Assembly (NCBI GenBank): GCA_035556195.1
Contig: DATMFK010000024.1
Coordinates: 1 to 64,000, forward strand
Length of the DNA stretch: 64,000 bases
Reading direction: 5' to 3'
From: G016756615 sp035556195
GTDB lineage: Bacteria > Pseudomonadota > Alphaproteobacteria > Rhizobiales > Rhizobiaceae
Shown: piece by piece, positions 24,180 through 33,566 of the stretch
Layout: the number at the start of each line of letters is the position of its first letter
How positions within the stretch are numbered: the stretch's first letter is position 1
Position numbers and translations under genes: made by a program
Notes under the pieces: generated by a model
The model's input: only the letters and a program-made list of their open reading frames with translations
What the model was told of the DNA's origin: nothing
Databases searched by the model: none

Positions 24180-25382
24180 ATGAGCCTCGCTTTCGGCCGT
24201 CACTATCTGGCCATACCAGGTCCCTCCGTGATCCCGGACAGGGTGCTCGCCGCGATGCACCGTGCCGCACCGAACATCTACCAGGGCGAACTCGTGGAGA
24301 TGATGCCCGGCCTGCTGCGGGACCTCAGGCGGGTGGCGCGAACGGAAGGCGCCAACGTCGCCATCTACATCGCCAACGGGCATGGCGCATGGGATGCGGT
24401 GAACGCAAATTTGTTCTCCCGGGGCGACAGGATTCTCGTCGCGGTGACAGGGCATTTCGGGAGAACCTGGGCGCTGAACGCCGAGAACATGGGCATAGAG
24501 GTCGAGACGATCGATTTCGGCAAGGAGCCCATCGATCCCGCCCGTCTCGAGCAGGCCCTGGCGAACGACACGGGGCATCGCATCAAGGCGGTGTTCGTCA
24601 CCCATACGGATACCGCGACCACGATCCGGAACGACATCAGAGCGGTTCGCGAGGCAATCGATGCGGCACGGCACCCCGCCGTGCTCGTCGTGGATGCCAT
24701 CGCCTCGCTCGCCTGCGACGCGCTTCATTTCGATGATTGGGGGATCGATGTCCTGATCGGCGCAAGCCAGAAGGGCCTGATGACGCCTCCGGGTCTCAGT
24801 TTCGTCTGGTTTTCCCAGAAGGCGCTGGCCGTATCGCAAGGCTCCGATCTCGTCACTCCCTATTGGGACTGGAAGCTGCGCAGCCTCAGCACGGAATTTT
24901 ACCGCTACTTCGGCGGGACGGCCCCTACGCACCATCTCTACGGCCTGCGAGAAGCATTGACGATGCTGCTCGAAGAGGAAGGGCTGGAAGCCGCGTGGAG
25001 GCGCCACGCGGTGCTTGCCGCCAGCGTGTGGGCGGCCGTGGACGCATGGTCGCAAGGCGGCGATATCGCGCTCAACGTTGCCGCAAAGGCGAGGCGATCG
25101 CATTCCGTGACGGGGGTGCGAATAGGGGGCGGCGGCGCGACCCGACTGCGCGAATGGCTGGAGAAGAATGCTGGTGTCACGCTTGGCATCGGGCTCGGCA
25201 TGGCACCACCGAACGAGCCGGCCTATGGCGATTTCCTGCGCATCGCGCATATGGGCCACGTCAACGCCCATATGACGCTCGGCGTCCTCGCTGTCATGGA
25301 AGCGGGAATGCGCTCCCTCGGGATACCCCATGGAGGGGGCGCACTCGACGCCGCTGCGCAAATCGTGGGCGAGGCGGCCTGA
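24180..25382 (+). CDS. class V aminotransferase, alanine-glyoxylate/serine type
   Basis: The 400-aa PLP enzyme has the AGXT-like layout: N-terminal YLAIPGPSVIP, GHGAWDAVNANLFSRGD, VVDAIASLACD and the cofactor Lys in GASQKGLMTPPGLSF (about K198). A C-terminal RIAHMGHVN segment completes the family pattern. ATG 24180 has GGGGAAG upstream. Family members transaminate alanine, serine or other small amino acids with glyoxylate or pyruvate. With RidA and the importer upstream, it likely removes the amino group of the imported compound. Confidence 0.85.
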   Translation: MSLAFGRHYLAIPGPSVIPDRVLAAMHRAAPNIYQGELVEMMPGLLRDLRRVARTEGANVAIYIANGHGAWDAVNANLFSRGDRILVAVTGHFGRTWALNAENMGIEVETIDFGKEPIDPARLEQALANDTGHRIKAVFVTHTDTATTIRNDIRAVREAIDAARHPAVLVVDAIASLACDALHFDDWGIDVLIGASQKGLMTPPGLSFVWFSQKALAVSQGSDLVTPYWDWKLRSLSTEFYRYFGGTAPTHHLYGLREALTMLLEEEGLEAAWRRHAVLAASVWAAVDAWSQGGDIALNVAAKARRSHSVTGVRIGGGGATRLREWLEKNAGVTLGIGLGMAPPNEPAYGDFLRIAHMGHVNAHMTLGVLAVMEAGMRSLGIPHGGGALDAAAQIVGEAA

Positions 25383-25386
25383 TCGA

Positions 25387-25401
25387 GGCGAGCAACTCGC
25401 C
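25387..25401. terminator. short hairpin between convergent genes
   Basis: GGCGAG (25387-25392), loop CAA, CTCGCC (25396-25401), just after the aminotransferase stop and before the end of the leftward IclR gene. The stem is short and no T-run follows, so the call is tentative. Confidence 0.35.
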
Positions 25402-25475
25402 GACCGAGGCGCGCGCAAGCGGGACCCTTCGCCCGACAATTCAACAGCTATGTCGGCCGCGCGTACCGACGCTGG

Positions 25476-26405
25476 TCAAATAGCCATAAGCGTTTCGACT
25501 TGGCGCGCTAGGTCCGCGATGGCCGGACCGTGCGAACTCCAAATCGCATCTGCCGGCAATGCGTAGGACGGCCCGCCGAGGTTGACAGCGAACATCTTGT
25601 CGCCCTCGGGCGTGCGAATGGGGGCTGCCACGCCGTGGATGTCGGACTGCCACTCACCCAGGCTGACGCAGAAGCCGTACTTCGCCACCTCTTCGCGAGC
25701 CTGATCGATGGAAGCGCGTACCTGCTCCCAGTCCTGATAGCGGGGCTTCAGTTCGGCCAGCAGGGGAGCTAGTTCCTCCTCCGCCAAGCCGGCCAGGTAG
25801 GCACGGCCCATGGCGCTTGTTCCAATGGGGATCCGAGAGCCGGCAAACAGGCGAAGGCCGACCAGGCTCGCACCTTCACAGGCGTCCGTATAGATCATTG
25901 AGTGGCGGTCGCGCGTTCCCAGTCCGACGTTGAAACCGGAACGCTCCGCCAACTCGCGCATGAACGGCTTTGCCAGTCGCCGCACATCCAGATTTGCCAG
26001 CGCCACGCGCCCGATGACGAACGCTTCTCCGCCGAGTTCATACATGCGCAGTCGGCGATTGAAGGTCAGAAAACCGCACTTGGCCAGCGTGTAGGTTATG
26101 CGTGAGACCGTTGCCGTAGGTAGACCGCTGCGTTCGGCAAGCTCGGTGTTGCCCAGCGGGCCGTCGCCGGCCTTGAACGCGCTCAGGATCTCCAGCCCGC
26201 GGCCAAGCGCCTTGACGAACTGATTATCGGATTCCAGATCATCCAGTTCCGTTGCTATCGCTCCGACGCCGGTCTGGCGTGCCTTCGACCGCACGGGGCG
26301 GTCCGCCCGCGCGTCGTCATCGATGCCGCTGGTTCGGCTTGTCCTGCCAGCAGGAGGATTCGGATGCTTTCTTGTGCGCATGGTATGGCTGCTTTCGATG
26401 GACAT
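25476..26405 (-). CDS. IclR-family regulator of the branched/cyclic substrate cluster
   Basis: A winged helix-turn-helix lies at about residues 65-120 (LGNTELAERSGLPTATVSRI) and an effector domain follows (GLGTRDRHSMIYTDACEGAS, GRAYLAGLAEEEL). Two ATGs are possible, 26405 and 26381, and neither has a clear ribosome-binding site. The N-terminal 50 residues are basic and unstructured. It is last in the leftward SDR-BVMO-hydrolase group and is the obvious regulator of the divergent promoter at about 30.1 kb. Confidence 0.85.
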   Translation of the reverse strand: MSIESSHTMRTRKHPNPPAGRTSRTSGIDDDARADRPVRSKARQTGVGAIATELDDLESDNQFVKALGRGLEILSAFKAGDGPLGNTELAERSGLPTATVSRITYTLAKCGFLTFNRRLRMYELGGEAFVIGRVALANLDVRRLAKPFMRELAERSGFNVGLGTRDRHSMIYTDACEGASLVGLRLFAGSRIPIGTSAMGRAYLAGLAEEELAPLLAELKPRYQDWEQVRASIDQAREEVAKYGFCVSLGEWQSDIHGVAAPIRTPEGDKMFAVNLGGPSYALPADAIWSSHGPAIADLARQVETLMAI

Positions 26406-26458
26406 GCCCGTGGTGAGGGTAGCTAGTATGACCCTGTATGACCAATGGCAAGCAAACG

Positions 26459-27259
26459 CTAACTGGTCGTTCTGTGCGACAGCCACTCCAGCAGCAAACG
26501 GTTGAAGCGTTCAGCGAATTCCACGTTGAGAAGGTGTCGGCCTCCTGCGATTTCCTCATACACCGCGCCGTCCACACTCTCGGCGATTGCACGACCGGCA
26601 GCCGGCGGAGTCACGGGGTCTTGTGATCCCGACACGACCAAAGTCGGCGCGCGAACCTTGTCAAGACGGTTGGAGACGTCGTGCTCCAGAACAGCGTGCA
26701 TGCAGCCGATATAGCCGTGGATAGAGGTGCCGAGGAACGTGTCTCGGAGCGCTAGCCACCGCGAGGGCCGCTGTTCGCGGACAGCCGGAGAGTAACGCTG
26801 CTGCATGGCATCGTCGACGATCCCATCCAGCGAGCCGCTCGCCTCCACCAATGCTAGACGCCCACGCATCATGTCCGTGTCACCGGTCCACTTGCTGGTG
26901 GTGGCGCAGGCGACGAGCGACTTGATGCGGTCAGGACGGTCAGCGGCGAGCGCCTGTCCTATCATGCCGCCGATGGACAATCCGACGAGGTGAACGCTGT
27001 CAATCTCCAGGCGATCGAGAATCACGATCACGTCCGCCGCCAGATCCTCAATGCGATACGCGCCGATCGGCGCTTGACTTCCGCCATGTCCGCGCATGTC
27101 GAGCCGCAAGATCTGGAACCCGCTCGAAAGCAGAGCCGGCAACTGATCCGTCCACATGCCGCTATCGGACGTCAGCGAGTGCAGCATGCAGACGATGGGC
27201 GCATCCTCCGGCCCGACAAGATCGTAGTGGAGCAGTCCGAAACTGGTGCGCGCGAGCAC
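26459..27259 (-). CDS. alpha/beta hydrolase, 3-oxoadipate enol-lactonase-like
   Basis: The 266-aa alpha/beta hydrolase has LRLDMRGHGGSQAP, the nucleophile elbow VGLSIGGMIGQAL (Ser), an Asp in SGSQDPVTPP and a His in GGRHLLNVE, so the triad is complete. GTG 27259 shares one base with the TAG of the monooxygenase gene, and GGGGG lies eight bases upstream, so the two are coupled. After a Baeyer-Villiger oxidation the product is an ester or lactone, and this hydrolase is the natural enzyme to open it. Confidence 0.85.
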   Translation of the reverse strand: MLARTSFGLLHYDLVGPEDAPIVCMLHSLTSDSGMWTDQLPALLSSGFQILRLDMRGHGGSQAPIGAYRIEDLAADVIVILDRLEIDSVHLVGLSIGGMIGQALAADRPDRIKSLVACATTSKWTGDTDMMRGRLALVEASGSLDGIVDDAMQQRYSPAVREQRPSRWLALRDTFLGTSIHGYIGCMHAVLEHDVSNRLDKVRAPTLVVSGSQDPVTPPAAGRAIAESVDGAVYEEIAGGRHLLNVEFAERFNRLLLEWLSHRTTS

Positions 27260-29268
27260 TACCGAACCCCCGCCGCCCTTGGTGCCGATCCTGTGCCGAA
27301 TTCTTGACCCCGCTGGGAGTCGGCAAAACGCTGCATGTGATATTCCTCGGGATCGAATTCCGCAGTGACGTCTCGATAGTCGACGAGCCTGCCGGGCCAG
27401 TTCAAGGCGACTCGCCCGACCGAATTCTTGTACCAGTTGGTGACGCCCGGATGAGTCCAGACCATGTTGCTGAGCAGACCGTCCACCCATTCATTGTAGC
27501 GTTGAAACGCTTCGCGACGGACCTCTATCACATCCCATTCATTCTCCAGGTGCTCGCGTAGCGCTTTCATGACGTAGTTGATCTGGCATTCCGTCTGGAA
27601 GATTGCGCTGCCGCCATGGGCCAGGTTCGTGTTCGGCCCGTAGACAATATAGAAATTCGGGAAGCCGGGGACGGTGATGCCGCGATGGGCGCGGGGATCC
27701 TCGTCACCCCAGATGTCGCGGATCGACTGGCCTTCGGCACCGACAATGTGCATGGGCGCGAGCATTCGCTTGGTCTGGAAACCGGTTGCCAGCACGATGA
27801 CGTCGGCAGGATATTTTTTCCCGCCGGCCACCACGCCATCCGACTCGATCCGTTCGACGCGATCGGTGACCAGATCGACATTGTCGCGCAACAGCATGTC
27901 GTACCAGTTGTTGTCGCGCAGCATGCGTTTGCCGAAGGGCGGATAATCCGGGATGACCTTGGGAATGAGGTCCTTCCTGTGTCCGACTTTTGCCATGATA
28001 TAGGCGGTCAAGTCTTCGCGCCACCGATCGTTCATGGCGTTGAGCGAGCGCTCGGGATGCGGCCAGTTCGGGTCGATCTTCAGCGTCCAGTGGAAGGATT
28101 CCGAAGCGGCCCAGAACAGGGTCAGACGGAACCAGCTGGCATAGAAGGGCACATGGCGCATGGCCCAGCGAGCCCCCTCGCTCACCTTCTGGTGGTAGAG
28201 TGGGTGCTTCATCGCCCAGTGCGGCGATCGCTGGAAGATGGTCAGCCTTTCAAGGTCCGGGGCGATGGCAGGACCGGTCTGCATACCGCTTGCGCCGGTG
28301 CCGATCATCGCGACGCGGCGGCCCTTGATCGGCACTTTCTTGTCCCATTGGGCCGTGTGGAACCACGCGCCCTTGAAATCCTGGAGGCCAGGAATGTTGG
28401 GGATCGCAGGACGGTTCAGCGCGCCGATGGCAGATATAAAGACGTTTGCCTCATAGTCGATCTCGAGGCCGTCCGACCGTCTCGTGCGCACCGACCATGT
28501 GCCGTCGGGCCGATATTCAGCGGCGAGCACCTCCTCCTGGAAACGGATGTGACGGCGCACATCGTACTTCTTCGCGCAGTGGAGGATGTAGCCCAAGATC
28601 TCATCGCGCTTTGCGAAGAAGTGCGTCCAATCCGGATTGGGCTCGAAGGAGTAGGAAAAGAAGTGACACGGCGTATCCACGCCGCAGTCGGGATAGTGAT
28701 TGTCCAGCCAGGTGCCGCCGACTTCGGCATTCTTCTCGATGATGACGTAGGGAATCCCGGCTTCCTGCAGCCGAACCGCCATCGCGATTCCGGAAAAGCC
28801 TGCACCGACGATGACGACCTTGAAGGCGGCCAGTTTTTCCGTGCCGGGTTTACGACGCCATTCGAATCGGCGGCCATCCTTACCGCCCATCATCATCTCT
28901 TCACGGAATACCGCGACATATTCGGAGGGCACCGTTTCGCCGACCGCCGTGTCGATCATCGTCTTGAATTCGTCCGCTGGCGGTTCGGAAACGATTTCTT
29001 CCTTGCTGACTGCTCTCTCCATGACGGCGGCGACCAGCTTCGATCGGATGCGGTTCTGGAGCGTTGTCGGGATGAATTGCATGTAGTTCCACGCGCCCTT
29101 GATATGCGGCGCGGCTTCCTGCAGCAGTTCATGGTCGCCGGTGAGTTGAACGTAGCTCATCAACAATGGCACGATGTCGGCTTCGGCGATGGCTGCGCTG
29201 AATTCGTCAGGATGAGCTGCCGCATAGGCGATCTGCTCGTCTGGAGTGAGATGGCGGTCCTGGGCCAC
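27259..29268 (-). CDS. Baeyer-Villiger monooxygenase, HAPMO type
   Basis: The 669-aa protein has a 145-residue N-terminal extension before the first FAD Rossmann motif (GAGFSG, 155-160), the NADPH motif GTGASG (323-328) and the BVMO fingerprint FKGAWFHTAQWD (298-309). The long extension is typical of 4-hydroxyacetophenone monooxygenase-like BVMOs. The enzyme would insert oxygen next to a ketone using NADPH and O2, giving an ester or lactone. GTG 29268 follows GGAAAG by about nine bases. It is coupled to the hydrolase gene and lies 44 bases after the SDR gene. Confidence 0.9.
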   Translation of the reverse strand: MAQDRHLTPDEQIAYAAAHPDEFSAAIAEADIVPLLMSYVQLTGDHELLQEAAPHIKGAWNYMQFIPTTLQNRIRSKLVAAVMERAVSKEEIVSEPPADEFKTMIDTAVGETVPSEYVAVFREEMMMGGKDGRRFEWRRKPGTEKLAAFKVVIVGAGFSGIAMAVRLQEAGIPYVIIEKNAEVGGTWLDNHYPDCGVDTPCHFFSYSFEPNPDWTHFFAKRDEILGYILHCAKKYDVRRHIRFQEEVLAAEYRPDGTWSVRTRRSDGLEIDYEANVFISAIGALNRPAIPNIPGLQDFKGAWFHTAQWDKKVPIKGRRVAMIGTGASGMQTGPAIAPDLERLTIFQRSPHWAMKHPLYHQKVSEGARWAMRHVPFYASWFRLTLFWAASESFHWTLKIDPNWPHPERSLNAMNDRWREDLTAYIMAKVGHRKDLIPKVIPDYPPFGKRMLRDNNWYDMLLRDNVDLVTDRVERIESDGVVAGGKKYPADVIVLATGFQTKRMLAPMHIVGAEGQSIRDIWGDEDPRAHRGITVPGFPNFYIVYGPNTNLAHGGSAIFQTECQINYVMKALREHLENEWDVIEVRREAFQRYNEWVDGLLSNMVWTHPGVTNWYKNSVGRVALNWPGRLVDYRDVTAEFDPEEYHMQRFADSQRGQEFGTGSAPRAAGVR

Positions 29269-29312
29269 TGTCCTGTTCTTTCCAGTCTGTGTTGATGTGG
29301 AGCGGGGGCGGG

Positions 29313-30059
29313 TTAGTAGCGGCCGCCGGTCACGTGAAGGACTTCGCCGCTGATGTAGCCGGCTCGCTCCGAAGCGAGGAATGCAACCGCATCGGAGACG
29401 TCGGAAACCTGGCCCATGCGGGGTATGGCGACTGTCTTCTCGGCATTGGCCCGTATCTTGTCGAAATGGGGCAGCGAACGCACCGCGTCCGTCTCGACGA
29501 TGCCGGGCGCAACGGCATTGACTGTGATGAAATGGCGGCCCACCTCAAGCGACATCGCGCGAGTGAAGCCCAGAATTCCTGCCTTTGCGGCCGAGTAATT
29601 CGCCTGGCCGGGATTTCCGAGATGGGCGCGCGAGGAAATGTTTATGATCCTTCCCGCATTGCGCTCGATCATCGTCGGCAGGACCGCCTTCGTGCAGTGG
29701 AACGCGCCTTTGAGGACCACATCGACGACGCTGTCCCAGTCGGCCTCGCTCATCTTGCCGATGCGCATGTCGCGGGTGAAACCGGCATTGTTGACGAGAA
29801 CGTCGATTGTGCCAAACGCGTCTTCAGCCGCGCGGACAAGCTGCTCCACGGAGCCCGCGTCCGTCACGTCGCACCGCGCTCCCACCGCTCGAACTCCCTG
29901 CCGGCCGATGGCTTGCGCGACGGATCTGGCTGCCTCGCCGTCGATATCGGCAACGACGACATGCGCGCCCTCGGCAGCAAAACGTTCGCAGATCGCGCGG
30001 CCAATGCCGCGCCCCCCGCCGGTGATGATCGCTACCTTCCCGTTCAGACCCAGTTCCAT
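29313..30059 (-). CDS. short-chain dehydrogenase/reductase, FabG-like
   Basis: The 248-aa SDR has the NAD(P) motif TGGGRGIGRAI (about 13-23), NNAG, the catalytic Ser of INISSRAHLG and YSAAK. The Asp in VVVADIDGEAA at the end of strand 2 favours NAD(H). ATG 30059 is preferred over the in-frame GTG at 30065 because GGGGTGGGA precedes it. It is first in the leftward unit. It could oxidise an alcohol to the ketone for the monooxygenase, or act as the (3R)-hydroxyacyl-CoA dehydrogenase that the rightward beta-oxidation set lacks. Confidence 0.88.
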   Translation of the reverse strand: MELGLNGKVAIITGGGRGIGRAICERFAAEGAHVVVADIDGEAARSVAQAIGRQGVRAVGARCDVTDAGSVEQLVRAAEDAFGTIDVLVNNAGFTRDMRIGKMSEADWDSVVDVVLKGAFHCTKAVLPTMIERNAGRIINISSRAHLGNPGQANYSAAKAGILGFTRAMSLEVGRHFITVNAVAPGIVETDAVRSLPHFDKIRANAEKTVAIPRMGQVSDVSDAVAFLASERAGYISGEVLHVTGGRY

Positions 30060-30080
30060 TCCCACCCCATCGGTTTCGAG

Positions 30081-30138
30081 TTGCCCGAACCTATTTTTGG
30101 GGCAGGGGGCTTGTCAATGAAAATCAATTTCGTATTTT
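30081..30138. promoter_or_regulatory. overlapping divergent promoters with candidate IclR site
   Basis: Leftward: TTGACA (complement of 30112-30117), 18-bp spacer, TAGGTT (complement of 30088-30093), giving a leader of about 20 bases before the SDR gene. Rightward: TTGTCA (30111-30116), 16-bp spacer, TATTTT (30133-30138). A small dyad GAAA-N5-TTTC (30119-30131) lies between the rightward elements and next to the leftward -35, where one bound regulator could control both units. Confidence 0.45.
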
Positions 30139-30262
30139 GCGGCGACCTCTTCGAACCACTCTCCTGGTAGGGGCACAACAAGTTCAACGCGACTGCGCAC
30201 CACGCGCGCAAGTCTTCATCAGGGACGTTCGAGGGGGTGGCCCTCCCGGCGAACGATGACAT

Positions 30263-31513
30263 GTGACGGACGTACATATCATTGGCGCAGGCATGACGCC
30301 GCTCGCGAAGCACGCGAACCTCACCGTGAAGCAGCTTTCAGCGCAGGCCATTGACGCCGCATTGCGCGATGCTGGCGTGGACAAGCGGCAGATCGAATCC
30401 GCCTGGTTCTGCAACACGCGCCAGGGTGTCCTCGAAGGACAGCACGGGGTGCGGGGCCAAGCTTCGCTGCGAGCATATGGCTTCGAGGGAATCCCGATCT
30501 TCAACACGGACAATGCCTGTGCGAGCTCCAGCTCGGGCGTTTACCAGGCATTCGCCGCGATCAAGGCAGGCCTTGCCGAGATTGTGCTCGTCGTCGGGGC
30601 CGAGAAGATGTTTTTCCCCGAAAAGCGGCAGGAGATGTTCGAAGCCTTCAAGGGCAGCTGGGATCGCGATCTCGCAGACCAACATATGAGCGTGCTGCTG
30701 GGCATGGGGGACGATCTTCCGGTGCCGCCTGGCGCCGATGAAGCCGCTTCTGGGGAGCGTTCTGTGTTCATGGACATCTACGCAGCCCAGGCGCGCTTCC
30801 ACATGCATCGCTTCGGCACGACTCAGCGGCAGATCGCGGCCGTGGCGGCGAAGAACCATACCCATTCCCAACACAACGCCCATGCACAGTACCGCTTCCC
30901 GATGACCGTCGACGAAGTGCTGGCGGACCGGCTCATCGTGTGGCCGATCACCCGCGCCATGTGCGCACCGATCAGTGACGGCGCCTGTGCACTGGTCCTT
31001 GCAAGCGACCGCGCGGCCGCTTCGCTGGGCAATCGGAGCAGGGCAGTGACGGTTCGTGGGATGGGTGTCAGCAGCAGCACCGATCGCGATCCACAGGCCT
31101 ACGATCGGCACCTGACCCGGATTGCTGCGGATCGCGCTTATGAGCGCGCTGGCGTCGGGCCGGACGACATCGATGTCGCTGAGCTTCACGACGCCTCGGC
31201 GATCGCCGAGATCCTGCACAGCGAGAATGTCGGCTTCTGTGCCTATGGTGATGGCGGCGCGCTTGTCGAGAGTGGGGCCACCGCATTGGGCGGACGCTTG
31301 CCCATCAATGTCTCTGGAGGTTTGTTGTCGAAGGGGCACCCGATTGGAGCAACCGGCGCTATCCAACTTTACGAGCTGGTCACGCAGCTGAGGGGAGAGG
31401 CCGGCGCCCGGCAGGTGCCGGGCGCTCGCATGGCTCTGGCCGAAAACGGCGGCGGCTTTCACGGTGTCGAGGAAGCTGCCTGCGTCGTTACCATTCTCGA
31501 GAGGGCGTCTTAA
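30263..31513 (+). CDS. thiolase, SCPx/lipid-transfer type
   Basis: The 416-aa thiolase has the acyl-accepting Cys in NTDNACASSSSGVYQA (about C86), ELHDASAIAE, GGLLSKGHPIGATG (H359), and the C-terminal NENGGG-type motif (ALAENGGGFHG) in place of the CxG of classical thiolases. That pattern marks SCP2/SCPx-type thiolases, which cleave 2-methyl-branched 3-ketoacyl-CoAs in peroxisomes and side-chain intermediates in steroid degraders. GTG 30263 opens the rightward operon. No DUF35 partner gene adjoins it, which is unusual for bacterial members. Confidence 0.85.
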   Translation: MTDVHIIGAGMTPLAKHANLTVKQLSAQAIDAALRDAGVDKRQIESAWFCNTRQGVLEGQHGVRGQASLRAYGFEGIPIFNTDNACASSSSGVYQAFAAIKAGLAEIVLVVGAEKMFFPEKRQEMFEAFKGSWDRDLADQHMSVLLGMGDDLPVPPGADEAASGERSVFMDIYAAQARFHMHRFGTTQRQIAAVAAKNHTHSQHNAHAQYRFPMTVDEVLADRLIVWPITRAMCAPISDGACALVLASDRAAASLGNRSRAVTVRGMGVSSSTDRDPQAYDRHLTRIAADRAYERAGVGPDDIDVAELHDASAIAEILHSENVGFCAYGDGGALVESGATALGGRLPINVSGGLLSKGHPIGATGAIQLYELVTQLRGEAGARQVPGARMALAENGGGFHGVEEAACVVTILERAS

Positions 31514-31516
31514 GCG

Positions 31517-32413
31517 ATGGTCGTCGATCTCAGAAGATTGCTTGGCTGGCAGATACCTGACAAAGTCCAGCTGCTGACAAGGCGCGACGTGGCCTTCTAC
31601 GCGCTCTCAATCGGCGCAGGTCGGGATCCCAACAATCGTGATCAGCTGAAATTTGTCGATCCGGACCGGGCCGACCTCCAGGCACTTCCGTCCATGGCGC
31701 TCGTTCTCGGCTACCCGGGCTTCTGGCTCGGCGATCCGGAACTTGGTCTGGACATCAGGCGCATCCTCCACGTCGAACAGTCGATCGAGATCATCCGGCA
31801 ACTGCCCGTCGAAGGCCGTATCGTTGGGCGGACGCGGGTGACCAAGGTCTGTGACCGCGGTCCGGGGAAAGGGGTTCTGGTCCATTCGGAGAGGAACGTC
31901 TTGGACGATCAGGGTCAGACATTCGCCAAGCTGAGCCAAGTGCATATGCTGCGCGGATATGGAGGGTTTTCAGGCGTAGGCTCCGATGTGGCGAGCCCGA
32001 GATCGCAGATCGCCCGTCCGCCAGCGATCTCGGCGGTGGTCGACATGATCATTCGCCCGGAGCAGGCTCTATTCTACCGGATGAACGGCGACACGAATCC
32101 CATACACAGCGATCCGACCGTCGCCCGTGAAGCGGGCTTTGCTGCGCCCATCATGCACGGTATGTGCACGTTCGGGATGGTAGCCAAGAAGCTTGTCGAC
32201 ACGTTGTGCGACGGCGACGCCAAGCGCCTCGTTTCCATGTCGGCCCGATTCACCGGGCCCGTCCACCCCGGCGAAACGCTGAGGACGGAGATCGGGCGGG
32301 ACGGTTCCTTTCACACGGTTTCCGTGGATCGCAATACAACGGTTCTGGGCAATGGATTTGCCAGGACGGCCCTGGAGGAGAAGTTCGCAGTTGAAGTCGA
32401 TCATGCCGTCTGA
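31517..32413 (+). CDS. MaoC-family (R)-enoyl-CoA hydratase 2, double hot-dog
   Basis: The 298-aa protein has two hot-dog repeats. The second holds the hydratase-2 motif YRMNGDTNPIHSDPTVAREA, with catalytic Asp192 and His197, followed by MHGMCTFG. The length and layout match the hydratase-2 unit of eukaryotic MFE-2. It hydrates trans-2-enoyl-CoA to (3R)-3-hydroxyacyl-CoA. It starts three bases after the thiolase stop. Confidence 0.88.
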   Translation: MVVDLRRLLGWQIPDKVQLLTRRDVAFYALSIGAGRDPNNRDQLKFVDPDRADLQALPSMALVLGYPGFWLGDPELGLDIRRILHVEQSIEIIRQLPVEGRIVGRTRVTKVCDRGPGKGVLVHSERNVLDDQGQTFAKLSQVHMLRGYGGFSGVGSDVASPRSQIARPPAISAVVDMIIRPEQALFYRMNGDTNPIHSDPTVAREAGFAAPIMHGMCTFGMVAKKLVDTLCDGDAKRLVSMSARFTGPVHPGETLRTEIGRDGSFHTVSVDRNTTVLGNGFARTALEEKFAVEVDHAV

Positions 32414-33566
32414 ATCCATTTCCGAGCTACGCGAGCCGCTGCGTCGCTTTGTTCGCGAGCGGCTGGTGCCCCTGGAGGCGCAGGTCGCCGAGTCCGACCG
32501 GCTACCCGACGAAGTCGTCGCAGAGATGCGCGACATGGGCCTCTTTGGCATCACGATCCCCGAGGAATTCGGCGGGTTGGGCCTTCCTCTGTCCGAAGAA
32601 ATCGAACTTGTCTTCGAGCTTACCTGGGCTTCGCTTGCGTTCCGATCCGTCATCGCGATGAACCTGGGAGTCGGATCGCAGGGCATCGTGGCGGACGGTA
32701 CCCTCGAGCAAAAGACGATGTGGCTGCCGCGCATCGCGTCCGGCGAGATCATAACCTCGTTTTGCCTGACGGAGCCCGATTCAGGTTCCGACAGCGCCGC
32801 GCTGAGGACGAGCGCCGTGCTCGATGGCGACGAATACGTCCTTTCCGGCACCAAGCGATATATCAGCAATGCTCCGCTCGCCGGCCTGTTCATCGTCATG
32901 GCGCGAACCAGCCCCGAGAAGTTGCCTGGCAACAGGCATGTCACGGCTTTCCTGGTTCCGGCGGGAACCCCCGGTCTGGTCGTCGGCAAGAAAGACCGCA
33001 AGATGGGGCAGCGAGGTGCAGCGACTGCCGACGTCATCCTCGACGAGGTGCGTGTCCCCGCGTCCAGCATATTGGGCGGCGAGCCTGGACGTGGCTTCGT
33101 CACGGCGATGAAGGTGCTCGATCGGGGACGCATCGGTGTCGCGGCCGCTGCGATCGGGCAGGCGCGGCGACTTCTCCATGAAGGGCTGACCTATGCGATG
33201 GAGCGCAGGCAGTTTGGTCGCGCAATCGGCGAGTTTCAATTGGTGCAGGCCATGCTTGCCGATAGCAAGGCGGAACTCTACGCCGCGGAATCGATGGTCC
33301 GTGATGCGGCACGGCGCTTCGATGCAGGAGAACGGATCTCCACGGAAGCGTCCTGCTGCAAGATGTTCGCGACCGAAATGGTCGGGCGAGTGGCCGACAG
33401 GACGATCCAGATCTTCGGCGGGGCAGGCTACATGCAGGATAGCGGAGTCGAACGCTTTTACCGTGATGTTCGTGTGCTGCGGATCTACGAGGGCACGACG
33501 CAGATCCAGCAGCTCGTGATCGCGCGTAACCTGTTGCGCGAAGCAGGTCAGGCAAATGGCCTCTGA
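32403..33566 (+). CDS. acyl-CoA dehydrogenase
   Basis: The 387-aa flavoprotein has CLTEPDSGSDSAALRTSA, AFLVPAGTPG, KMGQRGAATADVILDEVRVP, ERRQFGRAIGEFQLVQAMLA and the C-terminal catalytic Glu in RIYEGTTQIQ. It introduces the 2,3-double bond into an acyl-CoA and passes electrons to ETF. The start ATG 32403 overlaps the hydratase gene by 11 bases. The C-terminal YEGT Glu position resembles short- and branched-chain types. Confidence 0.9.
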   Translation: MPSESISELREPLRRFVRERLVPLEAQVAESDRLPDEVVAEMRDMGLFGITIPEEFGGLGLPLSEEIELVFELTWASLAFRSVIAMNLGVGSQGIVADGTLEQKTMWLPRIASGEIITSFCLTEPDSGSDSAALRTSAVLDGDEYVLSGTKRYISNAPLAGLFIVMARTSPEKLPGNRHVTAFLVPAGTPGLVVGKKDRKMGQRGAATADVILDEVRVPASSILGGEPGRGFVTAMKVLDRGRIGVAAAAIGQARRLLHEGLTYAMERRQFGRAIGEFQLVQAMLADSKAELYAAESMVRDAARRFDAGERISTEASCCKMFATEMVGRVADRTIQIFGGAGYMQDSGVERFYRDVRVLRIYEGTTQIQQLVIARNLLREAGQANGL